Source: DATKRB01 sp036501425 (GTDB lineage Bacteria > Actinomycetota > Acidimicrobiia > Acidimicrobiales > RAAP-2). Taken from it: DNA of 41,170 nucleotides. The position numbers and the translations under genes are program-made. Shown one piece after another: positions 1-7,715 of this stretch. Each line of letters begins with the position of its first letter. Within the stretch, counting starts at the first letter, position 1. The stretch is taken from contig DASYAI010000031.1 in assembly GCA_036501425.1 (NCBI GenBank), positions 1 to 41,170 of the forward strand, given 5' to 3'. Under the pieces are notes generated by a model, which saw nothing but the letters and a program-made list of their open reading frames with translations, was not told the origin of the DNA and searched no databases.

Positions 1-1039
1 TCGGCTGGCGGCCTGCGAGCTGGAGCCCGTCGATCATGATGCCCGCAGCGATGTAAGCGTCGTACGTGCCGAGGTCGGGCAGCCCGCCCCTGTAGTCCGG
101 GTCGTACTTCTTGATCGCCGCCAGCATCGCCTTGGTGCCCGCGTTCGGATCGGTCATGTCGATGGAGCTGGCCATGTAGTCCCCGTCGAGCTCGGACGCC
201 GCCGACGGGTCCGACAGCACCGTCTGGTCGTAGCCGGTCTCGTAGACCTGCTTGGCAGTGGATCCCTCGTTCTTGAGGGCACCGGACAGCGCGGCGTCGG
301 AGCTGTCGACCATGGGCGAGTTGACGCCGTTGCAGCCCTGGTGGTGGATGGCCAGTGCCTGCACGGTGAAGTTCGTCGACCCCACCGGGGCGAAGTCCTC
401 GTAGCAGTTGGAGATCCCCTGGTGCTTGACCACCGCCATGATCGTGGTGACGTCGTTCTCGATCACGCTGTACGTCACTCCGGCCAGCTTCGTCACCCCG
501 ATCGACTTGAGGAACGGTCCGAGGTAGTCGTAGACGGCGTACTTCCCCTGCACCGTTCCCGACAGCGGGATGTTGGGGCCGGTGTAGTTGAACGAATTCG
601 CGTCGATGGCGTCGGGCCACCCGACTTCGGGGATCCCGGCCTTGCTGAAGATCGAGTTGCCCGAGGCATAGTCGCCGTTGATGGCCGAGTCCTCGATGAC
701 CCCGAACACGTTGTCCGACACCAAAAGCGACGCGACGTCGGCGCTCTGGGTCGGGCTCGACTGGTCGTCCTCGACCGTCAGCTTGAGCTTTCGACCGTCG
801 ACGCCACCCCGGGCGTTCTGCAGGGCGAAGCGGGCCGTCGCACCTCCCGCGCTGTCGCTGAAGGTGGGGGCGGCCGGCCCCGTCTGCGAGGTCACGAAGC
901 CGATCGTGATCGAGTCGCCGGTCACCCCCTGGCTGCCTGCGCTCGCAGCGGCCCCGGAAGGCGAGCCCAGCCCGACCACGATCGACCCCGACACCACGGC
1001 GAGCGCGGACCTCAACGCGCGCCTCCCCACGATCCTCAT
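1..1039 (-). CDS. HAAT-family ABC transporter substrate-binding protein (3' end outside window)
   Basis: Extracytoplasmic receptor of the branched-chain amino acid type (Peripla_BP_6 fold), expected to deliver a small ligand to a Liv-like ABC permease; the true ligand is unknown. I translated it from the ATG at 1039; about 346 codons are visible and the frame is still open at base 1. The N-terminus has a basic start (MRIVGRRALRSALAV) and a hydrophobic, Ala-rich signal peptide. It continues with GDSITIGFVTSQTGPAA and ALQNARGGVDGRKLKL, the ligand-cleft entry of this family, and later GYDQTVLSDP and KKYDPDYRGGLPDLG. Two cysteines (NCYED, HQGCNG) are probably a disulfide, and the paralogue at 7716 has the same pair. 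It lies 106 bp downstream of the amidohydrolase on the same strand and may be co-transcribed. No permease or ATPase is adjacent in the window. Confidence 0.88.
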   Translation of the reverse strand, partial: MRIVGRRALRSALAVVSGSIVVGLGSPSGAAASAGSQGVTGDSITIGFVTSQTGPAAPTFSDSAGGATARFALQNARGGVDGRKLKLTVEDDQSSPTQSADVASLLVSDNVFGVIEDSAINGDYASGNSIFSKAGIPEVGWPDAIDANSFNYTGPNIPLSGTVQGKYAVYDYLGPFLKSIGVTKLAGVTYSVIENDVTTIMAVVKHQGISNCYEDFAPVGSTNFTVQALAIHHQGCNGVNSPMVDSSDAALSGALKNEGSTAKQVYETGYDQTVLSDPSAASELDGDYMASSIDMTDPNAGTKAMLAAIKKYDPDYRGGLPDLGTYDAYIAAGIMIDGLQLAGRQP

Positions 1040-1145
1040 CGCACTTCCCCCCCCGAATCGTCGACTGAACCCTTCCCCGACGGGCGCGGTGACCCTTTCG
1101 GGGCACCAGACGGACCCCGGCGGCCGCCCCGCTTGCTCGGGGGCC

Positions 1146-2465
1146 CTAACCCGTTGCCGTGTCCTCGTCGGGAGGGGCGACCCGGTTGTCCACCTGGTGC
1201 TGCCGGGCGCTGCGGGTCAGGGACACCGCATGGCTCAGGTCTCCGTACTCGCGTGGGGTGGTGTCGACATCGGCGGCCAGGGCGCGCAGCGCCCCCACCG
1301 TCGACTCCTGACGCGAGCGGTTGGCGAAGGGGTCGAAGTTGTACCACCGGCAGGCGTTCTGCCAGGTGATCATGTCGATCTCCTCGTCGGGGACGTCGAT
1401 CGAGCCGATCGACTTCATGAACACCTCGGGCGAGTCGGGCCACGTCGAGTCCGAATGCGGGTAGTCGCATTCCCAAGTGATGGTCTCCACCCCGATGTGG
1501 TCACGGTTGCGCAAGCCGGTCGCATCGTCGATGAAGCAAGTCTGGACGTGTGAGCGGAAGACCTGGCTCGGCAGGGCGTCCCCGAAGTCGGCACCGGTCC
1601 ACCGGCGGTGATGGTCGTAGACGAAGTCGGCCTTCTCCAAGAAGTACGGGACCCACCCGATGCCGCCTTCGGCCAGGGCCACCTTCAGGCCCTTGAACTT
1701 CTGCAGCACCGGCGACCAGAGCAGCTCGGCGGCGAAGATCGCCGTCTGGAAGGGCATGGTGTGCGGGATGACGCTGAAGGGCGAGCGGGGCATGAAGTGC
1801 GGTGAGCCGCCGAAGTGGAACACCGCCACCGTTCCCGTCTCCTCGCACGCGGCCCAGGCGGGGTCCCAGTCTTCGCCGTGGAGGTCCGGCATCCCGAACC
1901 GGTGAGTCTCGGGGTGGAACGAGGTGGCGAAGCAGCCCTGAGCGGCGCAGCGCCGGACCTCCTCGGCCATCCACTCGGGGCCGAGGGCGAAGCCCGACAG
2001 CGCCAGCGGGATGAACCGACCCGGGTACGCCGCCGCCCACTCGTGGATGTGCCAGTCGTTGTAGGCGCGCAGGAGCGCGCCGGCGAAGTCGCGGTCCTCG
2101 CTCTGGAGGAAGAATTGGCCGCCGAGCCCCGGCCACGAGGAGAAGTTGAGGGACGCCAGCACGCCGTTGGCGTTCATGTCCCGCACCCGCTCGTGCACGT
2201 CGTAGGTGCCCGGGCGCACCTCGTCGAAGTTGGCGGGGTCGCGGCCCCAGTCCTCGCGGGGGCGTCCCTGCACGGCGTTCAGGCCGAAGGTCGAGATCTC
2301 CTTGCCCTCGATCAGCCATGCGTCGGTGCCGTCGGCCCGGCGGACGACCCGCGGCACCCGATCGCGGTACTTGGCCGGCACGTGCTCCCGCAAGAACTCC
2401 GTCATGCTCGGTGGCTCGACGACATGGTCGTCCACGCTGACCAGGATCAGATCGTCCATACGCAT
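1146..2465 (-). CDS. Amidohydrolase family 2 (metal-dependent TIM-barrel hydrolase/decarboxylase)
   Basis: Predicted cytoplasmic member of the amidohydrolase-2 family (PF04909, ACMSD-like fold), 439 aa. These enzymes hydrolyse or decarboxylate small cyclic or aromatic acids with a bound metal; the substrate cannot be told. Seen: N-terminal VSVDDHVVEPP (a D-x-H metal motif variant), FHPETHRFGMPDLH and VAVFHFGGSPHFMP in the barrel, ALAEGGIGWVPYFLEK, and WECDYPHSDSTWPDSPE carrying a late conserved Asp/His. I chose the ATG at 2465 because a GAGGGGGA ribosome-binding site lies about 7 nt upstream; a second ATG at 2459 and an upstream extension to 2510 are less likely. The gene is divergent from the MarR regulator at 2694. 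The 228-bp gap holds a MarR-type inverted repeat and a CATGATCATG palindrome at 2521-2530, so this gene may be a target of that regulator. The substrate-binding protein follows downstream. Confidence 0.88.
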   Translation of the reverse strand: MRMDDLILVSVDDHVVEPPSMTEFLREHVPAKYRDRVPRVVRRADGTDAWLIEGKEISTFGLNAVQGRPREDWGRDPANFDEVRPGTYDVHERVRDMNANGVLASLNFSSWPGLGGQFFLQSEDRDFAGALLRAYNDWHIHEWAAAYPGRFIPLALSGFALGPEWMAEEVRRCAAQGCFATSFHPETHRFGMPDLHGEDWDPAWAACEETGTVAVFHFGGSPHFMPRSPFSVIPHTMPFQTAIFAAELLWSPVLQKFKGLKVALAEGGIGWVPYFLEKADFVYDHHRRWTGADFGDALPSQVFRSHVQTCFIDDATGLRNRDHIGVETITWECDYPHSDSTWPDSPEVFMKSIGSIDVPDEEIDMITWQNACRWYNFDPFANRSRQESTVGALRALAADVDTTPREYGDLSHAVSLTRSARQHQVDNRVAPPDEDTATG

Positions 2466-2520
2466 TCGACGTCCCCCTCGTGACCGAGCTGCACCACAGC
2501 TGCTGGACATCGATCGTAAT

Positions 2521-2530
2521 CATGATCATG
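2521..2530. promoter_or_regulatory. 10-bp palindrome in the amidohydrolase/MarR divergent region
   Basis: CATGATCATG is a perfect palindrome 56 bp upstream of the amidohydrolase start, in a less GC-rich patch. It could be an operator for that gene. No consensus was matched, so this is only a candidate. Confidence 0.25.
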
Positions 2531-2656
2531 GAACTTGGCCAGGGGCCGGGCGGTACAGCCTGGCCGGGCTGGGTAGTCCCCTCAACGGCTCGCGACGTAG
2601 CGCGCGCAGCCTTGCTCCTTCCCGCAACCGGCCCGCCGGTTCTTCAGGAGGCATTG

Positions 2657-2670
2657 ATTGAGTTCTCAAT
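2657..2670. promoter_or_regulatory. MarR-type operator (6-2-6 inverted repeat) over the -35 box
   Basis: ATTGAG-TT-CTCAAT is a perfect inverted repeat. It covers the predicted -35 hexamer TTGAGT (2658-2663) of the marR gene. Occupancy would block its own promoter and could also affect the divergent amidohydrolase. MarR proteins commonly bind short AT-rich palindromes of this sort; that this particular protein binds here is inferred from position. Confidence 0.6.
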
Positions 2671-2686
2671 TATCCACTGTTAAACT
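2658..2686 (+). promoter_or_regulatory. Sigma-A-like promoter of the MarR/DHA2 operon, apparently leaderless
   Basis: TTGAGT (2658-2663), a 17-bp spacer and TAAACT (2681-2686) make a good housekeeping promoter. The -10 box ends 7 nt before the ATG at 2694, so transcription should begin at or next to the start codon. The bases between are ATCCTCC, with no ribosome-binding site. Confidence 0.6.
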
Positions 2687-2693
2687 ATCCTCC

Positions 2694-3182
2694 ATGAGCG
2701 ACGTGGTCTGGCTCGACGAGGACGAACTGCGGATCTTCCGGGCCTTCGCCCGGTCCAGCCGGAGGCTCTACGTCCAGTTCGACTACGACCTCCAGCACGA
2801 CGTGGGGATGCCGCGCACGTACTTCGAGATCTTGTGGCTGCTGCACGACGCCCCGGGCCGCTCGCTGCGGATGAGCGAGCTGGCCCAGGCCACCGGCTCC
2901 CAGCCGAGCCGGATCAGCCACGCGGTCGGCCGGCTCGAACGGGCCGGGCAGGTCCGCCGCGAGCTGTGCGCCTCGGACCGCCGCGGGTGGTTCACCGTGC
3001 TCACCGACGAGGGGATGGCCGCCTTGACCGCCGCCGCGCCCCGCTATGCCCGGAGCATCCGCGAGCATCTGCTCGCCCCCCTCTCGCCGGCCCAGCGGGC
3101 GGCGCTCACCGACATCGGCGAGACGGTCGTGCGCCAGCTGGATCGCTCCGAGACGCCGACCAGGGCCCCGGTGCCGTCGTGA
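2694..3182 (+). CDS. MarR-family transcriptional regulator, upstream of the DHA2 exporter
   Basis: A 162-aa winged-helix repressor. The DNA-binding core is visible: LRMSELAQATGSQPSRISHAV is the helix-turn-helix, followed by RLERAGQVRRELCASDRRGWFTVLTDEG, which is the wing with its usual D-R-R-G signature. The N-terminal helix begins at LDEDELRIFRAFARSSRR and the C-terminal dimer helices follow LLAPLSPAQRAAL. I chose the ATG at 2694; a TTG at 2658 would extend it but lies inside the operator. There is no Shine-Dalgarno sequence, and the -10 box sits 7 nt upstream, so the mRNA is probably leaderless. The exporter starts 31 bp downstream, the usual arrangement of a MarR repressor with the drug or aromatic-compound efflux pump it controls. 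The inducer is unknown. Confidence 0.93.
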   Translation: MSDVVWLDEDELRIFRAFARSSRRLYVQFDYDLQHDVGMPRTYFEILWLLHDAPGRSLRMSELAQATGSQPSRISHAVGRLERAGQVRRELCASDRRGWFTVLTDEGMAALTAAAPRYARSIREHLLAPLSPAQRAALTDIGETVVRQLDRSETPTRAPVPS

Positions 3183-3213
3183 CCGCCCCTCCTGCCCCCG
3201 GGTCGACTCGCCG

Positions 3214-5070
3214 ATGACCGCGCCCGCGCTCACCAACGGGGTCCGCCTCGAGCAGGGCCCGTCGGACCGTTACAAGTGGATCGCGCTCTCCTGCACCACG
3301 CTCGGCATCCTGATCGCCACGATCAACAGCTCGATCATCCTCATCGCCCTGCCGGACATCTTTCGCGGCATCAACCTCAACCCCCTCGCGGCCGGCAACA
3401 CGAGCTACCTGCTGTGGATGCTGATGGGCTTCATGGTGTGCACCGCCGTGCTGCTGGTCAGCTTCGGACGCATCGGCGACATGTACGGCCGGGTGAAGAT
3501 GTTCACGCTCGGCTTCGCCGTCTTCTCCGTGTTCTCGATCCTGCTGTCGATCACCTGGCTCCATGGCCCGTCGGGGGCACTCTGGCTCATCTTGATGCGA
3601 GTGGGCCAGGGGATCGGCGGCGCGTTCTTGATGGCGAACTCGGCCCCCATCCTGACCGACGCCTTCCCCCAGAACCAGCGGGGCCTGGCGCTCGGGATCA
3701 ACAGCGTGGCGGCCATCGGTGGGTCGTTCATCGGCTTGATCCTGGGGGGAGTGCTGGCGCCGATCGAGTGGCACCTCGTCTTCTTGGTGTCGGTGCCCAT
3801 CGGGGTCTTCGGCACCCTCTGGGCGCGATTGAAGCTGCGGGAGCAGGGGCAGCGCCACGCCACGACGATCGACTGGTGGGGCAACGTGACGCTGGCCGTC
3901 GGACTGGTCGCCCTGCTGGTCGGCATCACCTACGGGATCGAGCCGTACGGTGGCCACACCATGGGATGGACCAATCCCGAGGTGCTGGCCGGGCTCATCG
4001 CCGGAGTGGTCCTCTTGAGCGGCTTCGTCGTCATCGAGCGCCACGTGCCCCGCCCGATGTTCAACCTGGCGCTCTTCAGGATCCGGGCCTTCTCGGCCGG
4101 CAACCTCGCCACGTTCCTGGCGGCGCTCGGGCGGGGCGGCCTGATGTTCATCCTGATCATCTGGCTGCAGGGCGTGTGGCTCCCCCAGCACGGGTACAGC
4201 TTCACCGTGACCCCGTTGTGGGCCGGGATCTACATGCTCCCGCTCACCTTCGGGTTCCTGATCGCCGGTCCGATCTCGGGTGTCCTCTCCGACCGTTTCG
4301 GCGCCCGACCGTTCGCGACCGGCGGCATGCTGCTGGCCGCTCTCAGTTTCGGGCTGCTCGAGGTGCTGCCGGTGAACTTCTCGTATATCGACTTCGCCCT
4401 CCTCCTCTTGATGATGGGGCTGGCGATGGGCTCCTTCTCGGCGCCGAACCTGGCGGGGATCATGAACAGCCTGCCCCCCGAGCAACGCGGCGCCGGCGCC
4501 GGCATGCTCAACACCTTCCAGAACTCGGCCCAGGTGTTCTCCATCGGGCTCTTCTTCACCCTGATCATCCTCGGCCTGGCCGGCTCCCTGCCCCACGCCC
4601 TCTACAGCGGGCTGGTGGCTCAGGGGGTGCCGGCGGCGGCGGCCCGCAACGCGGCCGCGCTTCCGCCGGTCGCCAGCCTCTTCGCGGCGTTCTTGGGCTA
4701 CAACCCGATCCGCACCCTGCTGGGCCCGTCGTTGGCGCACCTGCCGGCGGGCCGGGTGGCCTTCCTCACCGGCCGGTCGTTCTTCCCCCATCTCATCGCG
4801 GCGCCGTTCCATTCGGGTCTCGCCGAGGCCTTCACCTTCGCCGTGGGCGCCTGCGTCATCGCCGCGGCGGCATCGTGGCTCCGGGGCGGCAAGTATCTGC
4901 ATCCCTCCACCGAGCACGTGGCCCCCGGCGACGCCCAGGTGCGCGCCGCCCTCGCGGGCAACCATCTCGGCAACGGGTCACCGGGCTCGGCCGCCGACCG
5001 GGGCGCCAACGGGTCACCGGGCTCGGCCGCCGACCGGGGCGCCACCGAGGCCTCCAAAGGGTCGAGATGA
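3214..5070 (+). CDS. MFS transporter, DHA2 (EmrB/QacA) family
   Basis: Proton-driven multidrug or metabolite exporter in the cytoplasmic membrane, 618 aa, within the range for 14-segment DHA2 proteins. Seen: the first membrane helix with the DHA2 motif region (LIATINSSIILIALPDI), SFGRIGDMYGRVKMF, which corresponds to MFS motif A, and the RVGQGIGGAFLMANSAPI stretch that matches motif C/antiporter regions. Many hydrophobic segments follow, to about residue 560. The last 35 residues are hydrophilic and contain a perfect 12-residue duplication (NGSPGSAADRGA twice). I chose the ATG at 3214; longer starts would run through the marR gene. It forms an operon with marR. A decayed FUSC-family gene follows downstream. 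Substrate unknown. Confidence 0.93.
   Translation: MTAPALTNGVRLEQGPSDRYKWIALSCTTLGILIATINSSIILIALPDIFRGINLNPLAAGNTSYLLWMLMGFMVCTAVLLVSFGRIGDMYGRVKMFTLGFAVFSVFSILLSITWLHGPSGALWLILMRVGQGIGGAFLMANSAPILTDAFPQNQRGLALGINSVAAIGGSFIGLILGGVLAPIEWHLVFLVSVPIGVFGTLWARLKLREQGQRHATTIDWWGNVTLAVGLVALLVGITYGIEPYGGHTMGWTNPEVLAGLIAGVVLLSGFVVIERHVPRPMFNLALFRIRAFSAGNLATFLAALGRGGLMFILIIWLQGVWLPQHGYSFTVTPLWAGIYMLPLTFGFLIAGPISGVLSDRFGARPFATGGMLLAALSFGLLEVLPVNFSYIDFALLLLMMGLAMGSFSAPNLAGIMNSLPPEQRGAGAGMLNTFQNSAQVFSIGLFFTLIILGLAGSLPHALYSGLVAQGVPAAAARNAAALPPVASLFAAFLGYNPIRTLLGPSLAHLPAGRVAFLTGRSFFPHLIAAPFHSGLAEAFTFAVGACVIAAAASWLRGGKYLHPSTEHVAPGDAQVRAALAGNHLGNGSPGSAADRGANGSPGSAADRGATEASKGSR
4972..5043 (+). repeat. Perfect 2 x 36-bp tandem repeat in the exporter's 3' end
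   Basis: Two identical 36-bp units (4972-5007 and 5008-5043) encode NGSPGSAADRGA twice at the cytosolic C-terminus. The period is a multiple of three and keeps the frame. Complete identity between the units points to a recent duplication. Confidence 0.9.
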
Positions 5071-5142
5071 TCCGGGGCCCGAGCGGGCCCCGGAGCCCAG
5101 CGCTAGGCGCGGCACCGAGGTCCGCTGGGCCGGCCCACGGCT

Positions 5143-5400
5143 TCAGGAGGCGACCGGGTCCTGGCCCCTACACCCGGGCCGCCATCCGGGTGGGCATCGC
5201 CGTCGGCGCGGAGATCGCGCTGGGTGACGTGCTGTCGGGTCGGCGCTCCTACTCGGCGGTGATCGCCCGTTCATCACCTTCATGGGGGTCAACAACTCGG
5301 GCGAGGGCCGCGCCCGGACATCGGACAGGCCAGCACCACGTTGCACCGGTCCCTCGAGACGGTCGTCGGGCTTCGGGTCACCCACCACGACCCGGCCGCC
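5143..5400 (+). pseudogene. Frameshifted remnant of a FUSC-family membrane protein
   Basis: Reading frames here spell pieces of a fusaric-acid-resistance-type (FUSC) membrane protein, but not in one frame. Frame A from 5169 reads YTRAAIRVGIAVGAEIALGD then LSGRRSYSAVIA. From 5270, one frame away, it continues FITFMGVNNSGEG, which together match the conserved 'YWAVIAAFIVFxGTNSxGE' core I know from FUSC proteins. A third frame further on reads TLHRSLETVVGL, like the helix after that core. Upstream and downstream parts of the domain are missing. It follows the DHA2 exporter on the same strand, and FUSC proteins are often near MarR-controlled efflux genes. I infer a decayed efflux gene; sequencing indels are the alternative. 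Confidence 0.5.
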
Positions 5401-5549
5401 GACACGCCGGCGGGAGACGGAACGTCGGCAGCCCGGTCTCCGAACCGTCGCCGGCCTGATCGCCCCCCGCCGGCCCGGGACGGCGGGGGCTCGTCGAGGT
5501 GGCCATCGCGTCCCCGGGTCGGCGCCGTCGCCAGACCCGACGCCAGGTC

Positions 5550-6071
5550 TTAAGGAACCACCACCACCGGAAAGCGGTCGACTCGCTCGAGGTGCGACGC
5601 CACGGATCCGACCAGGCGGTGGTACTTGCGCTCGGAGCCGCCCACGACGAGGACGATCGTGGCGTGCTGGCCGTTCTGGCGACGCAGCTCGTCGGCGACG
5701 GCGAGGAGCTCGTGGCCGACCACGCCGTCGCGACGCCGGAAATGCCACAGGGCTTGGAACGACCGCAGCTGATCGGCCACCTGTCGCTCGAGCTGCCGCT
5801 CGATGTCGCCAAAGCTCTCGGTCAGCTCCCCCAGCGCCGCCGGATAGATCGGGACGGCCGCCGGAACGTGGGCCACGTAGACGACCTCCAGCCACCCGCT
5901 TCGATCCTGCAGCCATCGGGCGGCGGTGACCAGGGCCCGCGCCGAGGGATCGGAGCCGTCGAAGCCCACCACTGCGACCACCGGATCGGCGATCAGGGAG
6001 TGCACCGTGCCAGAGCCCACCGGGTGCTCGCCAGGCTCGAACGGCGGGATTCGGGCAGCCGGGCCGCTCAT
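5550..6071 (-). CDS. Universal stress protein (UspA-like)
   Basis: A 173-aa single-domain USP of the HUP-like alpha/beta fold. Seen: the first strand DPVVAVVGFDGSDPSARAL, with the Asp that contacts adenine in ATP-binding members, the helical middle (ESFGDIERQLERQVADQL), and the C-terminal ATP-loop region VVGGSERKYHRLVGSVASHL. That region resembles the G-2x-G-9x-G(S/T) motif but has GGS...GS, so nucleotide binding is plausible and not certain. The final strand is RFPVVVVP. Its ATG at 6071 overlaps the stop of the upstream MarR gene by 4 nt (ATGA), so the two are translationally coupled. The MarR protein probably controls a stress response that includes this gene. A role in stress survival is family knowledge; no specific signal can be read here. 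Confidence 0.88.
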   Translation of the reverse strand: MSGPAARIPPFEPGEHPVGSGTVHSLIADPVVAVVGFDGSDPSARALVTAARWLQDRSGWLEVVYVAHVPAAVPIYPAALGELTESFGDIERQLERQVADQLRSFQALWHFRRRDGVVGHELLAVADELRRQNGQHATIVLVVGGSERKYHRLVGSVASHLERVDRFPVVVVP

Positions 6072-6529
6072 CGCGATCTCCTCTCGGCAGCGAGAACGGC
6101 GCCGCTGGGAGCTCCGGCCGAAAGCTCCACGAGCCGGCGGAGTGCCGGCAGGGCGGAGCGCAGGGCCCTCGTCTCGGTGCCGGTGAGGGCGGCAACCAAC
6201 CCCGCGAATAATGACGCCCCGTCCCGACGGGCCGTACCGAGGTAGCGCTGGCCCGCCCGGGTGACGGCAACCAGCACCACCCGGCCGTCCCTTGGGTCAC
6301 CCCGACGTTCGGCCAGGCCGAGTTGCTCGAGCTGGTTCACCACGGCGGTCATCGACGGCTGGGTCACGCCTTCGTTGGCCGCCAGCTCGGTCAGCCGGCG
6401 CGGGCCGCCCTGCTCGAGCGTCGAGAGGGTCGATGCCGCGGTCAGGCTGAGGCCCCGCTCGCGCATCCGGACGGCCGCGGCCCCCAGCGCGAATAATGCC
6501 TCACCGAGCTGATCAGTACGCGCGACCAC
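6068..6529 (-). CDS. MarR-family regulator, probable leaderless GTG start
   Basis: A 153-aa winged-helix regulator. The recognition region is LTELAANEGVTQPSMTAVVN and the wing is RRGDPRDGRVVLVAVTRAG, with the D-x-R-D-G-R signature. A longer reading to 6580 exists, but I place the start at the GTG at 6529. A near-consensus -10 box, TATACT on the minus strand (6536-6541), ends 6 nt before it, and an initiation codon farther upstream would precede the transcript. No ribosome-binding site lies before 6529, consistent with a leaderless message. An AT-rich inverted repeat overlaps the -10 box and suggests autorepression. The gene overlaps the universal stress protein gene by 4 nt, forming a two-gene operon. 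The 299-aa membrane protein lies upstream on the same strand. Confidence 0.88.
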   Translation of the reverse strand: MVARTDQLGEALFALGAAAVRMRERGLSLTAASTLSTLEQGGPRRLTELAANEGVTQPSMTAVVNQLEQLGLAERRGDPRDGRVVLVAVTRAGQRYLGTARRDGASLFAGLVAALTGTETRALRSALPALRRLVELSAGAPSGAVLAAERRSR

Positions 6530-6535
6530 GCAAAG

Positions 6536-6565
6536 AGTATAGCCATTTCTATATAGAGCAGTCGA
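6536..6565 (-). promoter_or_regulatory. Promoter of the MarR/USP operon
   Basis: On the minus strand TATACT (6536-6541) is an almost perfect -10 box. A weak -35 candidate TCGACT (6560-6565) lies 18 bp upstream. The predicted transcription start falls on the GTG at 6529. Confidence 0.6.
6538..6553. promoter_or_regulatory. Candidate MarR operator, TATAG-N6-CTATA
   Basis: A perfect 5-6-5 inverted repeat, AT-rich in a very GC-rich genome, overlaps the -10 box of the marR gene. A shorter palindrome CTATATAG (6549-6556) shares its right arm. The position fits negative autoregulation. Confidence 0.55.
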
Positions 6566-6601
6566 TGTGGTCGTCCACACGGCGGGCCCGTCAGGTCCGT
6601 G

Positions 6602-7501
6602 TTAGCTCGGATCCCCGGTTCCGATGTGAGGCCGGCACGAGCAGCCGCCTGAGGGTCCCCCGCCCCCGGCCCGAGCGATCGGAGGGACCGGGTTCTGGAC
6701 CAACGGTCCGGCGGCCGGAGCCAGGGCCACCACGTGTGCCCGTGGCGCCGGGACCGACGCGGGCGTCGGTGGCGCCGTGCCCGACGCGGCTGTGGGTGGC
6801 GCGTGGCCAACTGCACCGGTAGGTGGCCCGTCGCCACGCGGGTTGGGTAGAGAACCGGAGCCGCCCGTCGGCGTGGGAACGCCGCCGGCGCCTGTCCCAC
6901 CACCAATGGTTGGCGCAGGACCGCGCAGGGCCGATCGAGCCGCCAGAAGGCTCTGCGCATTGACGACCGACCCGTGGCCGAGGCCGGGCATCGCTGTGTG
7001 GGTACCGGCAGGACCGGGAGCCGGCGCCCGCGCGGCACGAGAATCCTCGGCGGCCGCGGGCGGCGATGCGGCGATGCGCGGGAGCACCGGCCGGCCGGGC
7101 AGCTGGGCAACCGTGCGCACGCTTGGCCCGGCGGACCCAGTCAGGTCTAGCGGGGTCACGAGCTCGATCGCCGGACGCTCGCTCGGTGCGCCCTCGACTG
7201 GTGAGGGTGCCGTCACCAGTGGCACGGTCACCGTGGGCGAGGCAGCCGGTGGTGCCGGTCGGATGTCGGGCTCGGCGCGATGCGCAGCAGCGAACGAGGA
7301 CCGACGGGCACCCGGATGCTCGAGGATGGCGACACTCGCAACGACGAGCACCGTCACCAGGGCCATCCAACTCCACGGCCGCCGGAGCAACGACGCACCG
7401 GCGCGGACCGGGGCGTCGTCGGAGGAGAAGTACCACACGCCGTCCGGGCCGAGGTAGCGCCATCTTCCGTAGCGGTCCTGTCGTCGACGAGCCGGACCCA
7501 T
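6602..7501 (-). CDS. Hypothetical single-pass membrane protein with Pro/Ala/Gly-rich outer domain
   Basis: I do not recognise a family for most of this 299-aa protein. The N-terminal 40 residues are basic and aromatic (RYGRWRYLGPDGVWYFSSDD) and look cytosolic, a little like the short aromatic domains (DUF2510-type) before a membrane helix in actinobacteria. One hydrophobic segment follows (WSWMALVTVLVVASVAIL, about residues 44-61). The remaining 235 residues are low complexity, rich in Pro, Ala, Gly and Thr, with no cysteines until a single CSC near the end; they would form an extended, disordered region outside the membrane. Competing frames exist in this GC-rich stretch, so gene status is likely rather than certain. 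The start at the ATG at 7501 has no clear ribosome-binding site. It precedes the MarR/USP pair by 72 bp on the same strand. Confidence 0.55.
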   Translation of the reverse strand: MGPARRRQDRYGRWRYLGPDGVWYFSSDDAPVRAGASLLRRPWSWMALVTVLVVASVAILEHPGARRSSFAAAHRAEPDIRPAPPAASPTVTVPLVTAPSPVEGAPSERPAIELVTPLDLTGSAGPSVRTVAQLPGRPVLPRIAASPPAAAEDSRAARAPAPGPAGTHTAMPGLGHGSVVNAQSLLAARSALRGPAPTIGGGTGAGGVPTPTGGSGSLPNPRGDGPPTGAVGHAPPTAASGTAPPTPASVPAPRAHVVALAPAAGPLVQNPVPPIARAGGGGPSGGCSCRPHIGTGDPS

Positions 7502-7715
7502 GGGTCAATGGTGAGCTACTGGTCCGACGCCGACCTCCCCAGAATTGATGGGATCCCTCATGCAGTGCCCGCGGATGGCCTCGACGACGCGTCTCCGCTG
7601 TCCGCCGTGTCCACCGTTGGTTCCTTGCCGCGTGTGGTAGCTCTGGAACAGGCGGCCCGGCGGCGCGGACGCCATTGAAGAGGAGACCGGGGTCGATCAG
7701 CGGAGGGGGTGCCAG

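Noticed and set aside
3106..4965. 619-aa minus-strand open frame opposite the DHA2 exporter
   Set aside because: Composition is His/Gln/Glu/Arg-rich without any domain; it is the antisense shadow of a GC-rich membrane-protein gene.
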